A stretch of DNA of 64,000 nt from Pseudorhodobacter ferrugineus DSM 5888 (GTDB lineage Bacteria > Pseudomonadota > Alphaproteobacteria > Rhodobacterales > Rhodobacteraceae): assembly GCF_000420745.1 (NCBI RefSeq), contig NZ_ATVN01000003.1:186001-250000 (forward strand). The letters run 5' to 3'. Made by a program: the position numbers and the translations under genes. Each line of letters starts with the position of its first letter. Within the stretch, counting starts at the first letter, position 1. A model generated the notes under the pieces. It searched no databases, was not told the DNA's origin, and was given only the letters and a program-made list of their open reading frames with translations. This document shows, in pieces, positions 17,004 through 24,907 of the stretch.

Positions 17004-17911
17004 TGGGGGCTGATTTCGTTGTTCTGTCGCTGGTGCCTATTCTAATTGGCGTTTTGGCGGCGGTGTCTTGCGCGCTGCCTGGCAATTTCTTGTTGCTGCG
17101 CAGGCAGGCGATGATGGGCGATATGATGGCGCATTCGGTGTTGCCAGGGCTGATCATGGGGTTTTTGCTGACGGGGCAGGTGTCGGGCTGGGTGATGTTT
17201 GCTGGGGCTGGGGTGGCGGCGCTGATCTCGGCCTTGATGGTCGAGGCGGTGGTGCGGCTGGCGCGGGTTGATCCTGGGGCGGCGATGGGAATGACCTTCA
17301 CCACCATGTTTGCCAGCGGGGTGTTGCTGTTGGAACTGACGGGCGCGTCTGGGGTGCATCTGGATGTCGAACACGCGCTGTATGGCAATTTGGAAAGCCT
17401 CATCTGGCTGGATGCGCAGGGCTGGTCATCGCTGATCGATCCCGTGGCCTTGGCGGGCCTGCCGCCGGAACTGGCGCAGCTTGGCGTGGTTTTGGCTGTG
17501 CTGTCCGTGTTGATGTGGGTGTTTTGGCGGCCCTTGGTGATGGCGTCTTTTGATGCTGGCCATGCGGCGGTTCTGGGCCTGCCTGTGGGCGGCATTTCAT
17601 TGGGGGTTGTTGCTGCCACGGCGATGGCCTCGGTCGCGGCCTTTACCGCCGTTGGGTCCATTCTGACTATCGCCATGCTGATTTGTCCACCCGCCACCGC
17701 GCGGCTGCTGACCAACCGTTTGGGCGTACAGGTGTTTTTAAGCATCGGGGTGGCCGTCTTGTCTGCTGTCATCGGCTATGTGATGGCTGGGTTTGGGCCA
17801 GAGTGGCTGGGCCTGTCCGGCGCTGTTTCGGCGGCGGGGATGATCGCAGTGACCTCGGGGATCCTGCTGGCCTTGGCCGCCGTGTTCGGCCCGCACCGCA
17901 AAGCTGGCTAA
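17003..17911 (+). CDS. sitD: Metal ABC transporter permease (second of two)
   Basis: A 302-residue ABC-3 permease, paralogous to the preceding gene. MGADFVVLSLVPILIGVLAA opens the first helix, and LRRQAMMGDMMAHSVLPGLIMGF is the conserved cytoplasmic loop. Near the C-terminus, VGSILTIAMLICPPATARLLTNR corresponds to the conserved ITPAVAARM region of SitC. Its ATG shares a base with the sitC stop, so translation is coupled. Upstream open frame over sitC is an out-of-frame shadow and is not part of this protein. Two different permeases are characteristic of Sit/Yfe-type systems. Confidence 0.92.
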   Translation: MGADFVVLSLVPILIGVLAAVSCALPGNFLLLRRQAMMGDMMAHSVLPGLIMGFLLTGQVSGWVMFAGAGVAALISALMVEAVVRLARVDPGAAMGMTFTTMFASGVLLLELTGASGVHLDVEHALYGNLESLIWLDAQGWSSLIDPVALAGLPPELAQLGVVLAVLSVLMWVFWRPLVMASFDAGHAAVLGLPVGGISLGVVAATAMASVAAFTAVGSILTIAMLICPPATARLLTNRLGVQVFLSIGVAVLSAVIGYVMAGFGPEWLGLSGAVSAAGMIAVTSGILLALAAVFGPHRKAG

Positions 17912-17978
17912 GCCCTTCCCAAGCCCCCCTGTGCCGCCTATAACCGCTCCAACCGTATAAAACAGACCGGAGCATGCG

Positions 17979-18566
17979 ATGCGCAAGGCCAGCCTTTCCC
18001 GCACTACCAATGAGACCAAGATCACCGTGGCGATCAATTTGGATGGCACGGGCCAATCAGATATCCAAACAGGCGTCGGGTTCTTTGATCATATGCTGGA
18101 CCAACTGGCCCGCCATTCCCTGATTGATATCACCGTCAAGGCCACAGGCGATCTGCACATCGACGATCACCACACGGTCGAAGATGTGGGCATTGCACTG
18201 GGCCAAGCGCTTGCGCAGGCCCTTGGCGACAAGCGGGGTATCCGCCGCTATGGCAGCTTTCACCTCGCGATGGATGACGCGCTGATCCGTTGCGCGCTGG
18301 ACCTGTCGGCGCGGCCGTTTTTGGTGTGGAACATGCCGTTCCCGACCGCGAAAATTGGCACGTTTGATACCGAATTGGTGCGCGAGTTTTTTCAGGCTCT
18401 GGCGATCCATGGCGGCATCACCCTGCATGTCGATATGATCCACGGCTTCAACAGCCACCACATCGCCGAGGCGGGGTTCAAGGCCGTGGCCCGTGCGCTG
18501 CGCGAGGCGGTAGAACCAGATCCACGGCGTTCGGATGCTATTCCTTCGACCAAAGGCAGCCTGTGA
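17979..18566 (+). CDS. hisB: Imidazoleglycerol-phosphate dehydratase
   Basis: A 195-residue monofunctional HisB that converts imidazole-glycerol phosphate to imidazole-acetol phosphate in histidine synthesis. Mn-binding histidine motifs are present: [31 protein letters not shown] and [20 protein letters not shown]. The closing [15 protein letters not shown] is the expected C-terminus. The fused phosphatase domain of enterobacterial HisB is absent, as usual in alphaproteobacteria. hisH starts on the next base. Confidence 0.95.
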   Translation: MRKASLSRTTNETKITVAINLDGTGQSDIQTGVGFFDHMLDQLARHSLIDITVKATGDLHIDDHHTVEDVGIALGQALAQALGDKRGIRRYGSFHLAMDDALIRCALDLSARPFLVWNMPFPTAKIGTFDTELVREFFQALAIHGGITLHVDMIHGFNSHHIAEAGFKAVARALREAVEPDPRRSDAIPSTKGSL

Positions 18567-19214
18567 ATGTTGACGGTTCTGGTGGATTACGACTCTGGTA
18601 ACCTGCATTCTGCGGAAAAAGCTTTTCAGCGCATGGCGTTAGAGGTGGGCGGCGGGGATGTTCTGGTGTCTTCGCGCCCCGAAGATGTGGTCCGCGCCGA
18701 CCGCATCGTCTTGCCCGGTGACGGTGCCTTTCCGGCTTGTCGCCGCGCGCTGGGCAGCTATGGCGGATTGTTTGAGGCGATTGAAGACAGCGTGACCCGC
18801 CGTGCCGTGCCCTTTTTGGGCATTTGTGTGGGGATGCAGATGATGGCGACATGGGGCCGCGAATATACTGATACCAAGGGCTTTGACTGGATCGCTGGCG
18901 AGGTGGTCAAGATTGTGCCAGCGGACCCCACGCTCAAGGTGCCGCATATGGGTTGGAATGACCTGATTGTCAGCGATCAAGGGCAGGCGCATCCGGTTCT
19001 GGCGGGATTGGCGACGGGCGATCACACCTATTTCGTCCATTCCTACCATTTCCGCGTGACCAACCCTGCGGAACGCCTTGCCCATGTGGATTATGCCGGT
19101 GATATTACGGCGATCATTGGCCGTGATACGATGGTCGGCATGCAGTTCCACCCTGAAAAAAGTCAAGCAAACGGGTTGCGTCTTATCGGTAATTTCCTGC
19201 GCTGGGCGCCTTAG
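18567..19214 (+). CDS. hisH: Imidazole glycerol phosphate synthase, glutaminase subunit
   Basis: A 215-residue class I glutamine amidotransferase that delivers ammonia to HisF. The nucleophile Cys is in PFLGICVGMQMMA, and the His/Glu pair is in VGMQFHPEKSQANGLRLIGNFL. The N-terminal VDYDSGNLHSAEKAFQRM is diagnostic of HisH. It is coupled to hisB (no gap). Its partner hisF is 2.7 kb downstream, separated by a pseudogene and two minus-strand genes. Confidence 0.95.
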   Translation: MLTVLVDYDSGNLHSAEKAFQRMALEVGGGDVLVSSRPEDVVRADRIVLPGDGAFPACRRALGSYGGLFEAIEDSVTRRAVPFLGICVGMQMMATWGREYTDTKGFDWIAGEVVKIVPADPTLKVPHMGWNDLIVSDQGQAHPVLAGLATGDHTYFVHSYHFRVTNPAERLAHVDYAGDITAIIGRDTMVGMQFHPEKSQANGLRLIGNFLRWAP

Positions 19215-19440
19215 GTCGACCTGCGCGCCGTTGTGGATCAGATCTCTGCGGGTGTGGCGCAGGTGTCTGATCGGGGCGGGGCGGGGTGGCCAGCAACATC
19301 CCCGAACTGGCAGGAATAGAACCCAACCAATTCGGCATCGCCGTGGCCTTTGCTGATATAAGGTTGTGCACGTGGGCGATGCGCACCCCCCGTTTTCAGT
19401 CAAAGTGCTTCCAAGGTGTTTCCCGTTGTTATTGCACGGC
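19215..19440 (+). pseudogene. Decayed glutaminase (GlsA) N-terminal fragment
   Basis: Translation in shifting frames gives VDLRAVVDQISAGVAQVSDRG (frame from 19215), then after a shift IPELAGIEPNQFGIAVAFAD, then HVGDAHPPFS and FSQSASKVFPVVIA. Together these match the start of bacterial glutaminases, including the conserved FSIQSISKVF active-site region with the catalytic Ser and Lys. At least three frameshifts are needed, no start codon is present, and the rest of the protein is missing. It begins immediately after the hisH stop. The remaining ~100 bp to 19539 shows nothing recognisable. The identification is by eye. Confidence 0.7.
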
Positions 19441-19539
19441 GGCAAGGGTGGCGGTATCCCTATCAACGAGGCCGCAGCGCGACCGGAGCAGGTGACAGGG
19501 CAATTCTTAGCTGGAGAACAAGGCGATGGAGAAACTGGC

Positions 19540-20478
19540 CTAGGCGATGGGTCGCTTGGTATTTGACTTACGGCGAAATCTTTGCCGCAAGCGCCCGTCG
19601 ATCACGGTCAGGCCCAACCCGATCAACGTCATCCCAGCGACATGTCGCAAGGCCAGCGTTTCGCCCAGCACCAGCACGGCCAAACCAATCGCGCTGACGG
19701 GAATCAGGAAGGTCACGAGCGCAAGATTCACTGCCCCCGCGCTGGCCAGCAGCCGGAAGTAGATCAGATAGGCGAGTGCAGTGGACAGCAGCGCCAAACC
19801 CCCAATTGCTGCCAGTGGCACCCAACCGGGCACAGGCGCTGTCCAAGGCCGGTCGACCACCAAGACCAACGGCAGCAGCATCAGGGTTGACGATGCCAGC
19901 ATCCCGAACGCTGTGGCCAAAGGCGGCACGCCCAAACGTTTGAACCGCCGCCCCCACACGCCTGCAATTGCATAGCACAGGGCCGCGGCAAGGCAGGCCA
20001 CCTGAGCCCAAACTGTTGCGGCATTTCCTGCCAACGCCGCCCCGCCCATCATCACCACAACGCCGCCAAAGCCAAGCCCGAGGCCTATCACCTTGGCCCT
20101 GTTCAACCGTTCATCCGTCGTGCCAAAATGGGCAACCAGCAGCGTAAACAGCGGCGTAGTAGCGTTCAAAATCGCGGCCAAGGCACTACCAGTTTCACCC
20201 TGCGCCAGCACGAAAAAGCTGAACGGCAGGGCGTTGTTCAAAACACCCATTACCAGCAGCGCTTGCCAAACCGGCCACCCCTTTGGAAATGGTGTGCCCG
20301 TGGTCCACAGAACCAACCCCAGTGCCGTGGCCGCCAAAGACACCCGCAAAAACACAATCGTAAAGGCAGGCAAGTGCCCCACCGCCAGCTGCACAAAGAA
20401 AAACGATCCGCCCCACAACAGGGACAGTGCTGCAAGTAGCAGCCAATCAAAGCCGCTCATCTTCATCTGGTCTTGCAC
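19540..20478 (-). CDS. EamA/DMT-superfamily transporter
   Basis: A roughly 312-residue inner-membrane permease with ten hydrophobic segments organised as two EamA repeats: WLLLAALSLLWGGSFFFVQLA opens the first, and ACLAAALCYAIAGVWGRRF the second. Such proteins export amino acids or metabolites; the substrate cannot be deduced. The best start is GTG at 20478, with AGGAG 7 bases upstream; internal ATGs at the MKMSGFDW segment are alternatives. It sits on the opposite strand inside the split his locus and is therefore independently expressed. Confidence 0.85.
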   Translation of the reverse strand: MQDQMKMSGFDWLLLAALSLLWGGSFFFVQLAVGHLPAFTIVFLRVSLAATALGLVLWTTGTPFPKGWPVWQALLVMGVLNNALPFSFFVLAQGETGSALAAILNATTPLFTLLVAHFGTTDERLNRAKVIGLGLGFGGVVVMMGGAALAGNAATVWAQVACLAAALCYAIAGVWGRRFKRLGVPPLATAFGMLASSTLMLLPLVLVVDRPWTAPVPGWVPLAAIGGLALLSTALAYLIYFRLLASAGAVNLALVTFLIPVSAIGLAVLVLGETLALRHVAGMTLIGLGLTVIDGRLRQRFRRKSNTKRPIA

Positions 20479-20548
20479 GGGGGTGCTCCTGATCAGGGTT
20501 GTCCCCACCTAGCAGTCGCCAAACTGGTCTACGACCCGAATCCTGCGC

Positions 20549-20932
20549 TTATTTTATGCGGGTCCAAGTTTGTTTCTTGCAAATTGGCCCGAAACATCCC
20601 GAAACCTTCAGGACATCACCGTTCAGCGCCATCGTTGACTTGTATTCTTTGCCGGTGGATGGCTGCCAGATTTTGCCGCCCGAATAGGCACCACCCCCAT
20701 TTGCATCCATGTCCCAAACCAGCTTTTTACCGGTGTTTGGTGACTTGAATTCGCCTTTGTCATTAAAGGATTTCTCGATCACGCCGCAAATCTTACCGGC
20801 GCAAGGCACCATTTTGATATGCGCATAGGCCCCGTCATCAACCTGGGTTTTCCATGAGCCCATAACGGGATCTGCGGCCTGCGCCATACCTGCAACCAAT
20901 GCCAATGCGGCAGCTATCATTAAGGTCTTCAT
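20549..20932 (-). CDS. DUF2147 domain secreted protein
   Basis: Encodes 127 residues. A clear signal peptide ([20 protein letters not shown]) precedes a DUF2147 beta-barrel-like domain: [62 protein letters not shown] and [17 protein letters not shown]. Four cysteines in two CxxxxC-like pairs could form periplasmic disulfides. The biochemical role of DUF2147 is not established. The start is chosen for the GGAGGAG ribosome-binding site and the signal peptide. Confidence 0.87.
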   Translation of the reverse strand: MKTLMIAAALALVAGMAQAADPVMGSWKTQVDDGAYAHIKMVPCAGKICGVIEKSFNDKGEFKSPNTGKKLVWDMDANGGGAYSGGKIWQPSTGKEYKSTMALNGDVLKVSGCFGPICKKQTWTRIK

Positions 20933-21105
20933 ATCTGCTCCTCCCAAAGCCTGTTGCCACAGCAATGCTGCGGAATCGCGTGCCAATCAAGCGTGACGTG
21001 GGGTCGAAACGGACGCCCCCCGCATCTTGGCATTTCCGCCCCCCTGTGCCAAAGACGCAGGCAAAAGCCCAAGTCCCGCGAATTGTCACCACACCGGAGC
21101 GTAAG

Positions 21106-21825
21106 ATGATCCTATACCCCGCCATCGACCTTAAAGACGGCCAATGCGTGCGCTTGTTGCGCGGTGAAATGGAGGCGGCCACAGTGTTCGGCGATGACCC
21201 CGCCGCCCAAGCCGCAGCGTTTGAAGCTGCGGGTTGCGAATGGGTGCATCTGGTCGATCTGAACGGCGCCTTTGCGGGCCAGCCTGTCAACGCTGCGGCG
21301 GTCGAGGCGATCCTCAAACGCGTCAAAGTGCCTTGCCAACTGGGCGGCGGTATTCGCGATATGGCCACGATCGAAGGATGGCTGTCCAAAGGCCTGTCGC
21401 GCGTCATCCTTGGCACGGTGGCTGTGGAAAACCCTGCATTGGTCCGCGAAGCGGCCTTGGCCTTTCCCGGCAAGGTGGCGGTGGGCATTGATGCCCGAAA
21501 TGGTCGCGTGGCAACTAAAGGCTGGGCGCATGAAACTGATGTCATGGTCACGGACCTTGCCCGCAGCTTTGAAGATGCGGGCGTTGCGGCCATCATCTAC
21601 ACCGACATCGACCGCGACGGGGCGATGCAAGGCCCCAATATCGCGGCAACTGAGGCATTGGCCCGTGCCGTTACTATCCCCGTAATCGCATCAGGTGGCG
21701 TGTCGTCGATGGCCGACCTGACTGCGCTGCGCGACACCAACATTATCTCTGGCGCCATTTCGGGCCGCGCGCTGTACGATGGTGCAATTGACCTCGCTAC
21801 AGCACTCAACGCGTTGAAATCCTGA
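21106..21825 (+). CDS. hisA: Phosphoribosylformimino-5-aminoimidazole carboxamide ribotide isomerase
   Basis: A 239-residue (beta/alpha)8 barrel catalysing the Amadori rearrangement of ProFAR to [27 protein letters not shown] contains the catalytic Asp, [13 protein letters not shown] and [24 protein letters not shown] form the first phosphate site, and [15 protein letters not shown] with [11 protein letters not shown] forms the second. ATG 21106 is selected because all HisA proteins begin at this point, although an in-frame extension exists upstream. The next gene, hisF, follows after 113 bp containing a dispersed repeat. Confidence 0.95.
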   Translation: MILYPAIDLKDGQCVRLLRGEMEAATVFGDDPAAQAAAFEAAGCEWVHLVDLNGAFAGQPVNAAAVEAILKRVKVPCQLGGGIRDMATIEGWLSKGLSRVILGTVAVENPALVREAALAFPGKVAVGIDARNGRVATKGWAHETDVMVTDLARSFEDAGVAAIIYTDIDRDGAMQGPNIAATEALARAVTIPVIASGGVSSMADLTALRDTNIISGAISGRALYDGAIDLATALNALKS

Positions 21826-21900
21826 TTTCATCTTTGTTCAAATACCTTGGGGTGAATTGGCCTTCAGGCCAAGGGGGGCAAAGCCCCCGCCCCGATCCCC
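21826..21900 (-). repeat. Intergenic GC-hairpin plus ATTTTTGCCAAGATGAA-type repeat, copy 2
   Basis: Read on the minus strand: GGGGGCTTTGCCCCC hairpin, a TTGGCCTGAAGGCCAA hairpin, then AAGGTATTTGAACAAAGATG. It lies between hisA and hisF, inside a same-strand gene cluster. Confidence 0.6.
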
Positions 21901-21938
21901 ACTTGCCCGCCCCCCTATTAAAGGCGTAAAACAAAACC

Positions 21939-22700
21939 ATGCTGAAAACCCGCATCATCCCTTGCCTAGATGTCGCCGATGGCCGTGTGGTCAAAGGTGT
22001 GAATTTCGTGGGCCTGCGCGATGCGGGGGATCCGGTCGAGGCGGCACGCGCCTATGACGCCGCTGGCGCGGATGAGCTGTGTTTTTTGGACATCCACGCC
22101 ACCCACGAAAACCGTGGCACAATGTTCGATCTGGTTACCCGCACCGCTGAACAATGCTTTATGCCGCTGACGGTGGGTGGCGGTGTGCGTACCCACGAAG
22201 ATGTCCGTGCCTTGCTGCTCGCAGGTGCCGATAAGGTCAGTTTCAATTCGGCCGCCGTCGCAAATCCCGATGTGGTGGCCGAGGCCGCCGACCGGTTTGG
22301 CAGCCAATGCATCGTCGTCGCCATTGATGCCAAAACTGTGTCCCCCGGCAAATGGGAGATTTTCACCCATGGAGGGCGCAAGGCCACAGGTATTGATGCC
22401 GTGGAATTTGCCCGCACCGTCGCAGCCAAAGGGGCCGGAGAAATCCTGCTCACCTCAATGGACCGTGACGGCACGCGGGCAGGGTTCAACCTGCCGCTAA
22501 CGCGCGCGATTTCCGATGCGGTGTCGGTGCCGGTCATCGCCTCGGGCGGGGTCGGCACGCTGGATCACTTGGTCGAAGGTGTCACGCTTGGCGGCGCATC
22601 TGCAGTCCTTGCCGCTTCTATCTTTCATTTCGGCGATTTCACTGTCGCCCAGGCCAAGGCCCATATGGCCGCTGCTGGCATCCCCATGAGGTTGACATGA
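21939..22700 (+). CDS. hisF: Imidazole glycerol phosphate synthase, cyclase subunit
   Basis: A 253-residue barrel enzyme. With HisH-supplied ammonia it makes imidazole-glycerol phosphate and AICAR from [37 protein letters not shown] holds the catalytic Asp11. [49 protein letters not shown] with the second catalytic Asp, and [15 protein letters not shown] complete the signature. It overlaps the hisE start by 4 bp (ATGA). Confidence 0.96.
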   Translation: MLKTRIIPCLDVADGRVVKGVNFVGLRDAGDPVEAARAYDAAGADELCFLDIHATHENRGTMFDLVTRTAEQCFMPLTVGGGVRTHEDVRALLLAGADKVSFNSAAVANPDVVAEAADRFGSQCIVVAIDAKTVSPGKWEIFTHGGRKATGIDAVEFARTVAAKGAGEILLTSMDRDGTRAGFNLPLTRAISDAVSVPVIASGGVGTLDHLVEGVTLGGASAVLAASIFHFGDFTVAQAKAHMAAAGIPMRLT

Positions 22701-23008
22701 GCGCGTTGGACAGGCTTGCCGAAACCATAGCCACCCGCAAAGGTAGCGATGCTGACATAAGCTGGACTGCCAAGCTGTTGGCCAAAGGCCCTGAAAAATG
22801 CGCCGAGAAGTTTGGCGAAGAGGCGGTAGAGGCGATCATTGAGGCGGTCAAAGGCGATCGGGCCAAACTGACCGCCGAGGCTGCAGATGTGATCTATCAT
22901 TTGCTGGTTATGCTCGCTGCGCGGGATGTGACGCTCAAGGATGTGCTGGCCGAATTAGAGCGGCGCGAAGGTACCTCGGGCATCAAGGAAAAGGCCATGC
23001 GACCTTAA
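22697..23008 (+). CDS. hisE: Phosphoribosyl-ATP pyrophosphatase
   Basis: A 103-residue all-alpha MazG-like enzyme for the second step of histidine synthesis. Signature stretches are [30 protein letters not shown], with the acidic metal-binding residues, and [18 protein letters not shown]. It is a stand-alone HisE, not fused to HisI. Translation is coupled to hisF through the ATGA overlap. It ends 3 bp before the convergent CoA-binding protein gene. Confidence 0.94.
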   Translation: MSALDRLAETIATRKGSDADISWTAKLLAKGPEKCAEKFGEEAVEAIIEAVKGDRAKLTAEAADVIYHLLVMLAARDVTLKDVLAELERREGTSGIKEKAMRP

Positions 23009-23011
23009 GTG

Positions 23012-23437
23012 CTAGAGCCCCAAACGTGGGTATTCGATGGCGGGGCAGCGGTTTTGGACCATTGTGACACCATGTGCCTGCGCCAAATCCGCGCCCGCAG
23101 CACTTTGCACGCCCAACTGAAGCCAGATCGTGCGCAACTGAGGTAAATCGGCCAAGGCTTGTTCAACAATCGGCACCACGGCATCCGAGGCGCGAAACAC
23201 GTCGACCAAATCGACCGCTGCGTCTTTTGGAATGTCCTTGAGCGTGGCATAGATGGTTTGGCCGTGCAAAACCTGCCCTTCATGGCCCGGGTTGACGGGG
23301 ATCACCCTATGGCCTTTGGATAGCAAAAAACGCATCACACCGTAACTGGGGCGGTCAGGGTTCATAGAGGCCCCAACAAGTGCGATCACTTTGGAGTTCT
23401 GCAAAATCGCGCGGATTTGATCATCGGTCTGGGTCAT
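23012..23437 (-). CDS. CoA-binding (YccU-like) Rossmann protein
   Basis: A 141-residue CoA_binding domain protein. KVIALVGASMNPDRPSYGVMRFL is the nucleotide-binding loop, and HRVIPVNPGHEGQVLHG, VDLVDVFRASDAVVPIVEQAL and VVMVQNRCPAIEYPRL-type C-terminal features match the YccU family. The biological role of the family is not settled. The start at 23437 has an AAGGA site. In-frame sequence continues upstream but crosses a terminator-like hairpin, so a longer protein is unlikely. Confidence 0.85.
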   Translation of the reverse strand: MTQTDDQIRAILQNSKVIALVGASMNPDRPSYGVMRFLLSKGHRVIPVNPGHEGQVLHGQTIYATLKDIPKDAAVDLVDVFRASDAVVPIVEQALADLPQLRTIWLQLGVQSAAGADLAQAHGVTMVQNRCPAIEYPRLGL

Positions 23438-23455
23438 GGAACGTGTCCTTGTGTC

Positions 23456-23489
23456 AAAAAAAGCGCCCGTGCCCAAAAGGGCCGGGCGC
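23456..23489 (-). terminator. Strong intrinsic terminator in the leader of the CoA-binding gene
   Basis: On the minus strand, arms GCGCCCG and CGGGCGC (loop containing CCCTTTTGGG) are followed by seven T's. It is 110 bp after the rlmB stop and only 19 bp ahead of the CoA-binding start codon. It therefore either ends rlmB or a short transcript, or acts as an attenuator. Confidence 0.7.
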
Positions 23490-23599
23490 AAGTGCGGAAC
23501 GAGGGACAGTAAAGGGACATCGGGAGTTCCGAACCCGGCGTCATATTTAACATATGGGGTGCTTTGGCGGCGATAAAAGGTCCGCTCTCGCATTTGTTA

Positions 23600-24385
23600 T
23601 TAAGTCCGTGTTGATGCCGCATAGAGAGAGATCGCTGCAGCGTTTGAGACGTTGAGCGAGCCAAACCCGCCTGCGGCCGGAATTCGGGCCAGAACATCGC
23701 AGGTCTCGCGGGTTTTTTCGCGCAGACCCGGCCCTTCGGCCCCCAAAACAAGGGCGACGGGTCGGCTGCCGGCTTGGGCCAAGGCGGTCGTAAGATCGGT
23801 GTCCGTTTCGCCGGCAAGGCCGATCAGGACATAGCCCATCGCCCGCAACTCTTCCATCGCGTCCGACAGGTTGGGGACGCGAAGATAGGGCTGGCGTTCC
23901 AAGGCACCGCTTGCTGTTTTGGCCAGCGCGCCCGTTTCGGGGGCTGAATGGCGGTGCGGGGCGATGACGGCGCGGGCGCCGAAGACTTCGGCCGAGCGGA
24001 GGACCGCGCCGACGTTATGAGGGTCGGTTACGCGGTCGAGGAGGACCACCAAGGGCGCGCCGTTACCGGAAATCGCCACCTCATCCAGCTTGCCCCAGTT
24101 CAGGGGCTTGGCCTGCAAGGCCGCCCCTTGGTGGACCGAGCCTTCATCAATAGGCACGTCAAATTTGCGCGGGTCTACGATTTCGGGGTCCATCCCGCTG
24201 GCCTCGATCGCTTCCATCAACTTGTCAGCCGCGTTTTTTGTAACCACGAGCCGAAGCTTTTCGCGGGCCGGATTCATCAGGGCGTCACGAACAGCATGGA
24301 GGCCGAAGAGCCAGACGGTTTCATTCGCTGCTTGCCGTTTGGCGCGTTCTTTATCGATGACCCAGGTGGGTTTTTGGTTCGTCAT
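23600..24385 (-). CDS. rlmB: 23S rRNA (guanosine-2'-O)-methyltransferase, RlmB-type
   Basis: A 261-residue SpoU/TrmH-family methyltransferase. An N-terminal substrate-binding domain begins WLFGLHAVRDALMNPAREKLRLVVT. The catalytic SPOUT domain has motif 1 in VVLLDRVTDPHNVGAVLRSAEVFGA, motif 2 in RPVALVLGAEGPGLRE and motif 3 in IPAAGGFGSLNVSNAAAISLYA, which form the knotted SAM site. RlmB methylates G2251 in the ribosomal P-loop. ATG 24385 is used because it opens the family N-terminus and follows AGGGGC; 21 upstream codons are open but unlikely. tRNA-Tyr is divergent next to it. Confidence 0.88.
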   Translation of the reverse strand: MTNQKPTWVIDKERAKRQAANETVWLFGLHAVRDALMNPAREKLRLVVTKNAADKLMEAIEASGMDPEIVDPRKFDVPIDEGSVHQGAALQAKPLNWGKLDEVAISGNGAPLVVLLDRVTDPHNVGAVLRSAEVFGARAVIAPHRHSAPETGALAKTASGALERQPYLRVPNLSDAMEELRAMGYVLIGLAGETDTDLTTALAQAGSRPVALVLGAEGPGLREKTRETCDVLARIPAAGGFGSLNVSNAAAISLYAASTRT

Positions 24386-24548
24386 GTCTTTGTTGCCCCT
24401 AAACGGCTGATTGGGGCCAAGAATGGGCATTGCGACGAAGGGGTGCAAGGGGAAAACGGGGTAAGGGGGGGATTGCGATGTTTACCGCAAAAAACCGCAG
24501 CTTTACGCTTGACGCCCCCCAAGGGGCGCATTATTGACCCCGCTTAGT

Positions 24549-24632
24549 GGGCGATAGGCCGCAAGGTGTGGCAGGGGACTGTAACTCCCTCGAGGCGACT
24601 CACGCCTGGTTCGATTCCAGGATCGCCCACCA
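24549..24632 (+). tRNA. tRNA-Tyr (anticodon GTA)
   Basis: An 84-nt class II tRNA. The acceptor GGGCGAT pairs with ATCGCCC, followed by A73 and encoded CCA. The anticodon stem GGGGA/TCCCT encloses CTGTAAC with GTA at 24581-24583. The long variable arm has GAG/CTC pairing, and the T-arm is CCTGG-TTCGATT-CCAGG. In this register position 8 is A rather than the usual U; flanking bases extend the acceptor pairing, so the register could shift by one, but then CCA would not be encoded. The D-stem is three pairs (GCC/GGC). Confidence 0.9.
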
Positions 24633-24666
24633 TTCTTTCCCAAGGGAAAGGATGATCAGAACAAGG

Positions 24667-24696
24667 GGTCGGCAGAGCAATCTGCGGCCCTTTTTT
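24667..24696 (+). terminator. Terminator after tRNA-Tyr
   Basis: Arms GGTCGGCAGA and TCTGCGGCC (one bulged G) close over GCAA and are followed by CTTTTTT. A small hairpin CTTTCCC-AA-GGGAAAG also lies at 24635-24650. Confidence 0.75.
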
Positions 24697-24790
24697 CATG
24701 TTCTTAGCCGGAATGAGGCCGGATGTCTGCAAGTGTTCGCGCGCGGACATTTATGTAAGTCATTGATATATATTTACAATGCGATTCTTG

Positions 24791-24806
24791 TTAACCGAAT
24801 TTTAAC
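24791..24806. promoter_or_regulatory. Candidate CtrA binding site
   Basis: TTAACCGAATTTTAAC fits TTAA-N7-TTAA(C), the full CtrA box of alphaproteobacteria. It lies about 100 bp upstream of the desaturase pseudogene start in an AT-rich patch. The match could be chance. Confidence 0.35.
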
Positions 24807-24907
24807 GCGGACAGGTGTGGACATAGACGCGGCGGACCAAACCATTTTTCTTGTGCAATGTCCCTGTGTCAGTGCCTTGTGGCAGCAAAGCGCGAGGGCC
24901 AGGGCAG

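Noticed and set aside
18567-21105. A continuous hisBHAFE operon
   Set aside because: Two minus-strand genes and a pseudogene separate hisH from hisA, so hisAFE must have its own promoter.
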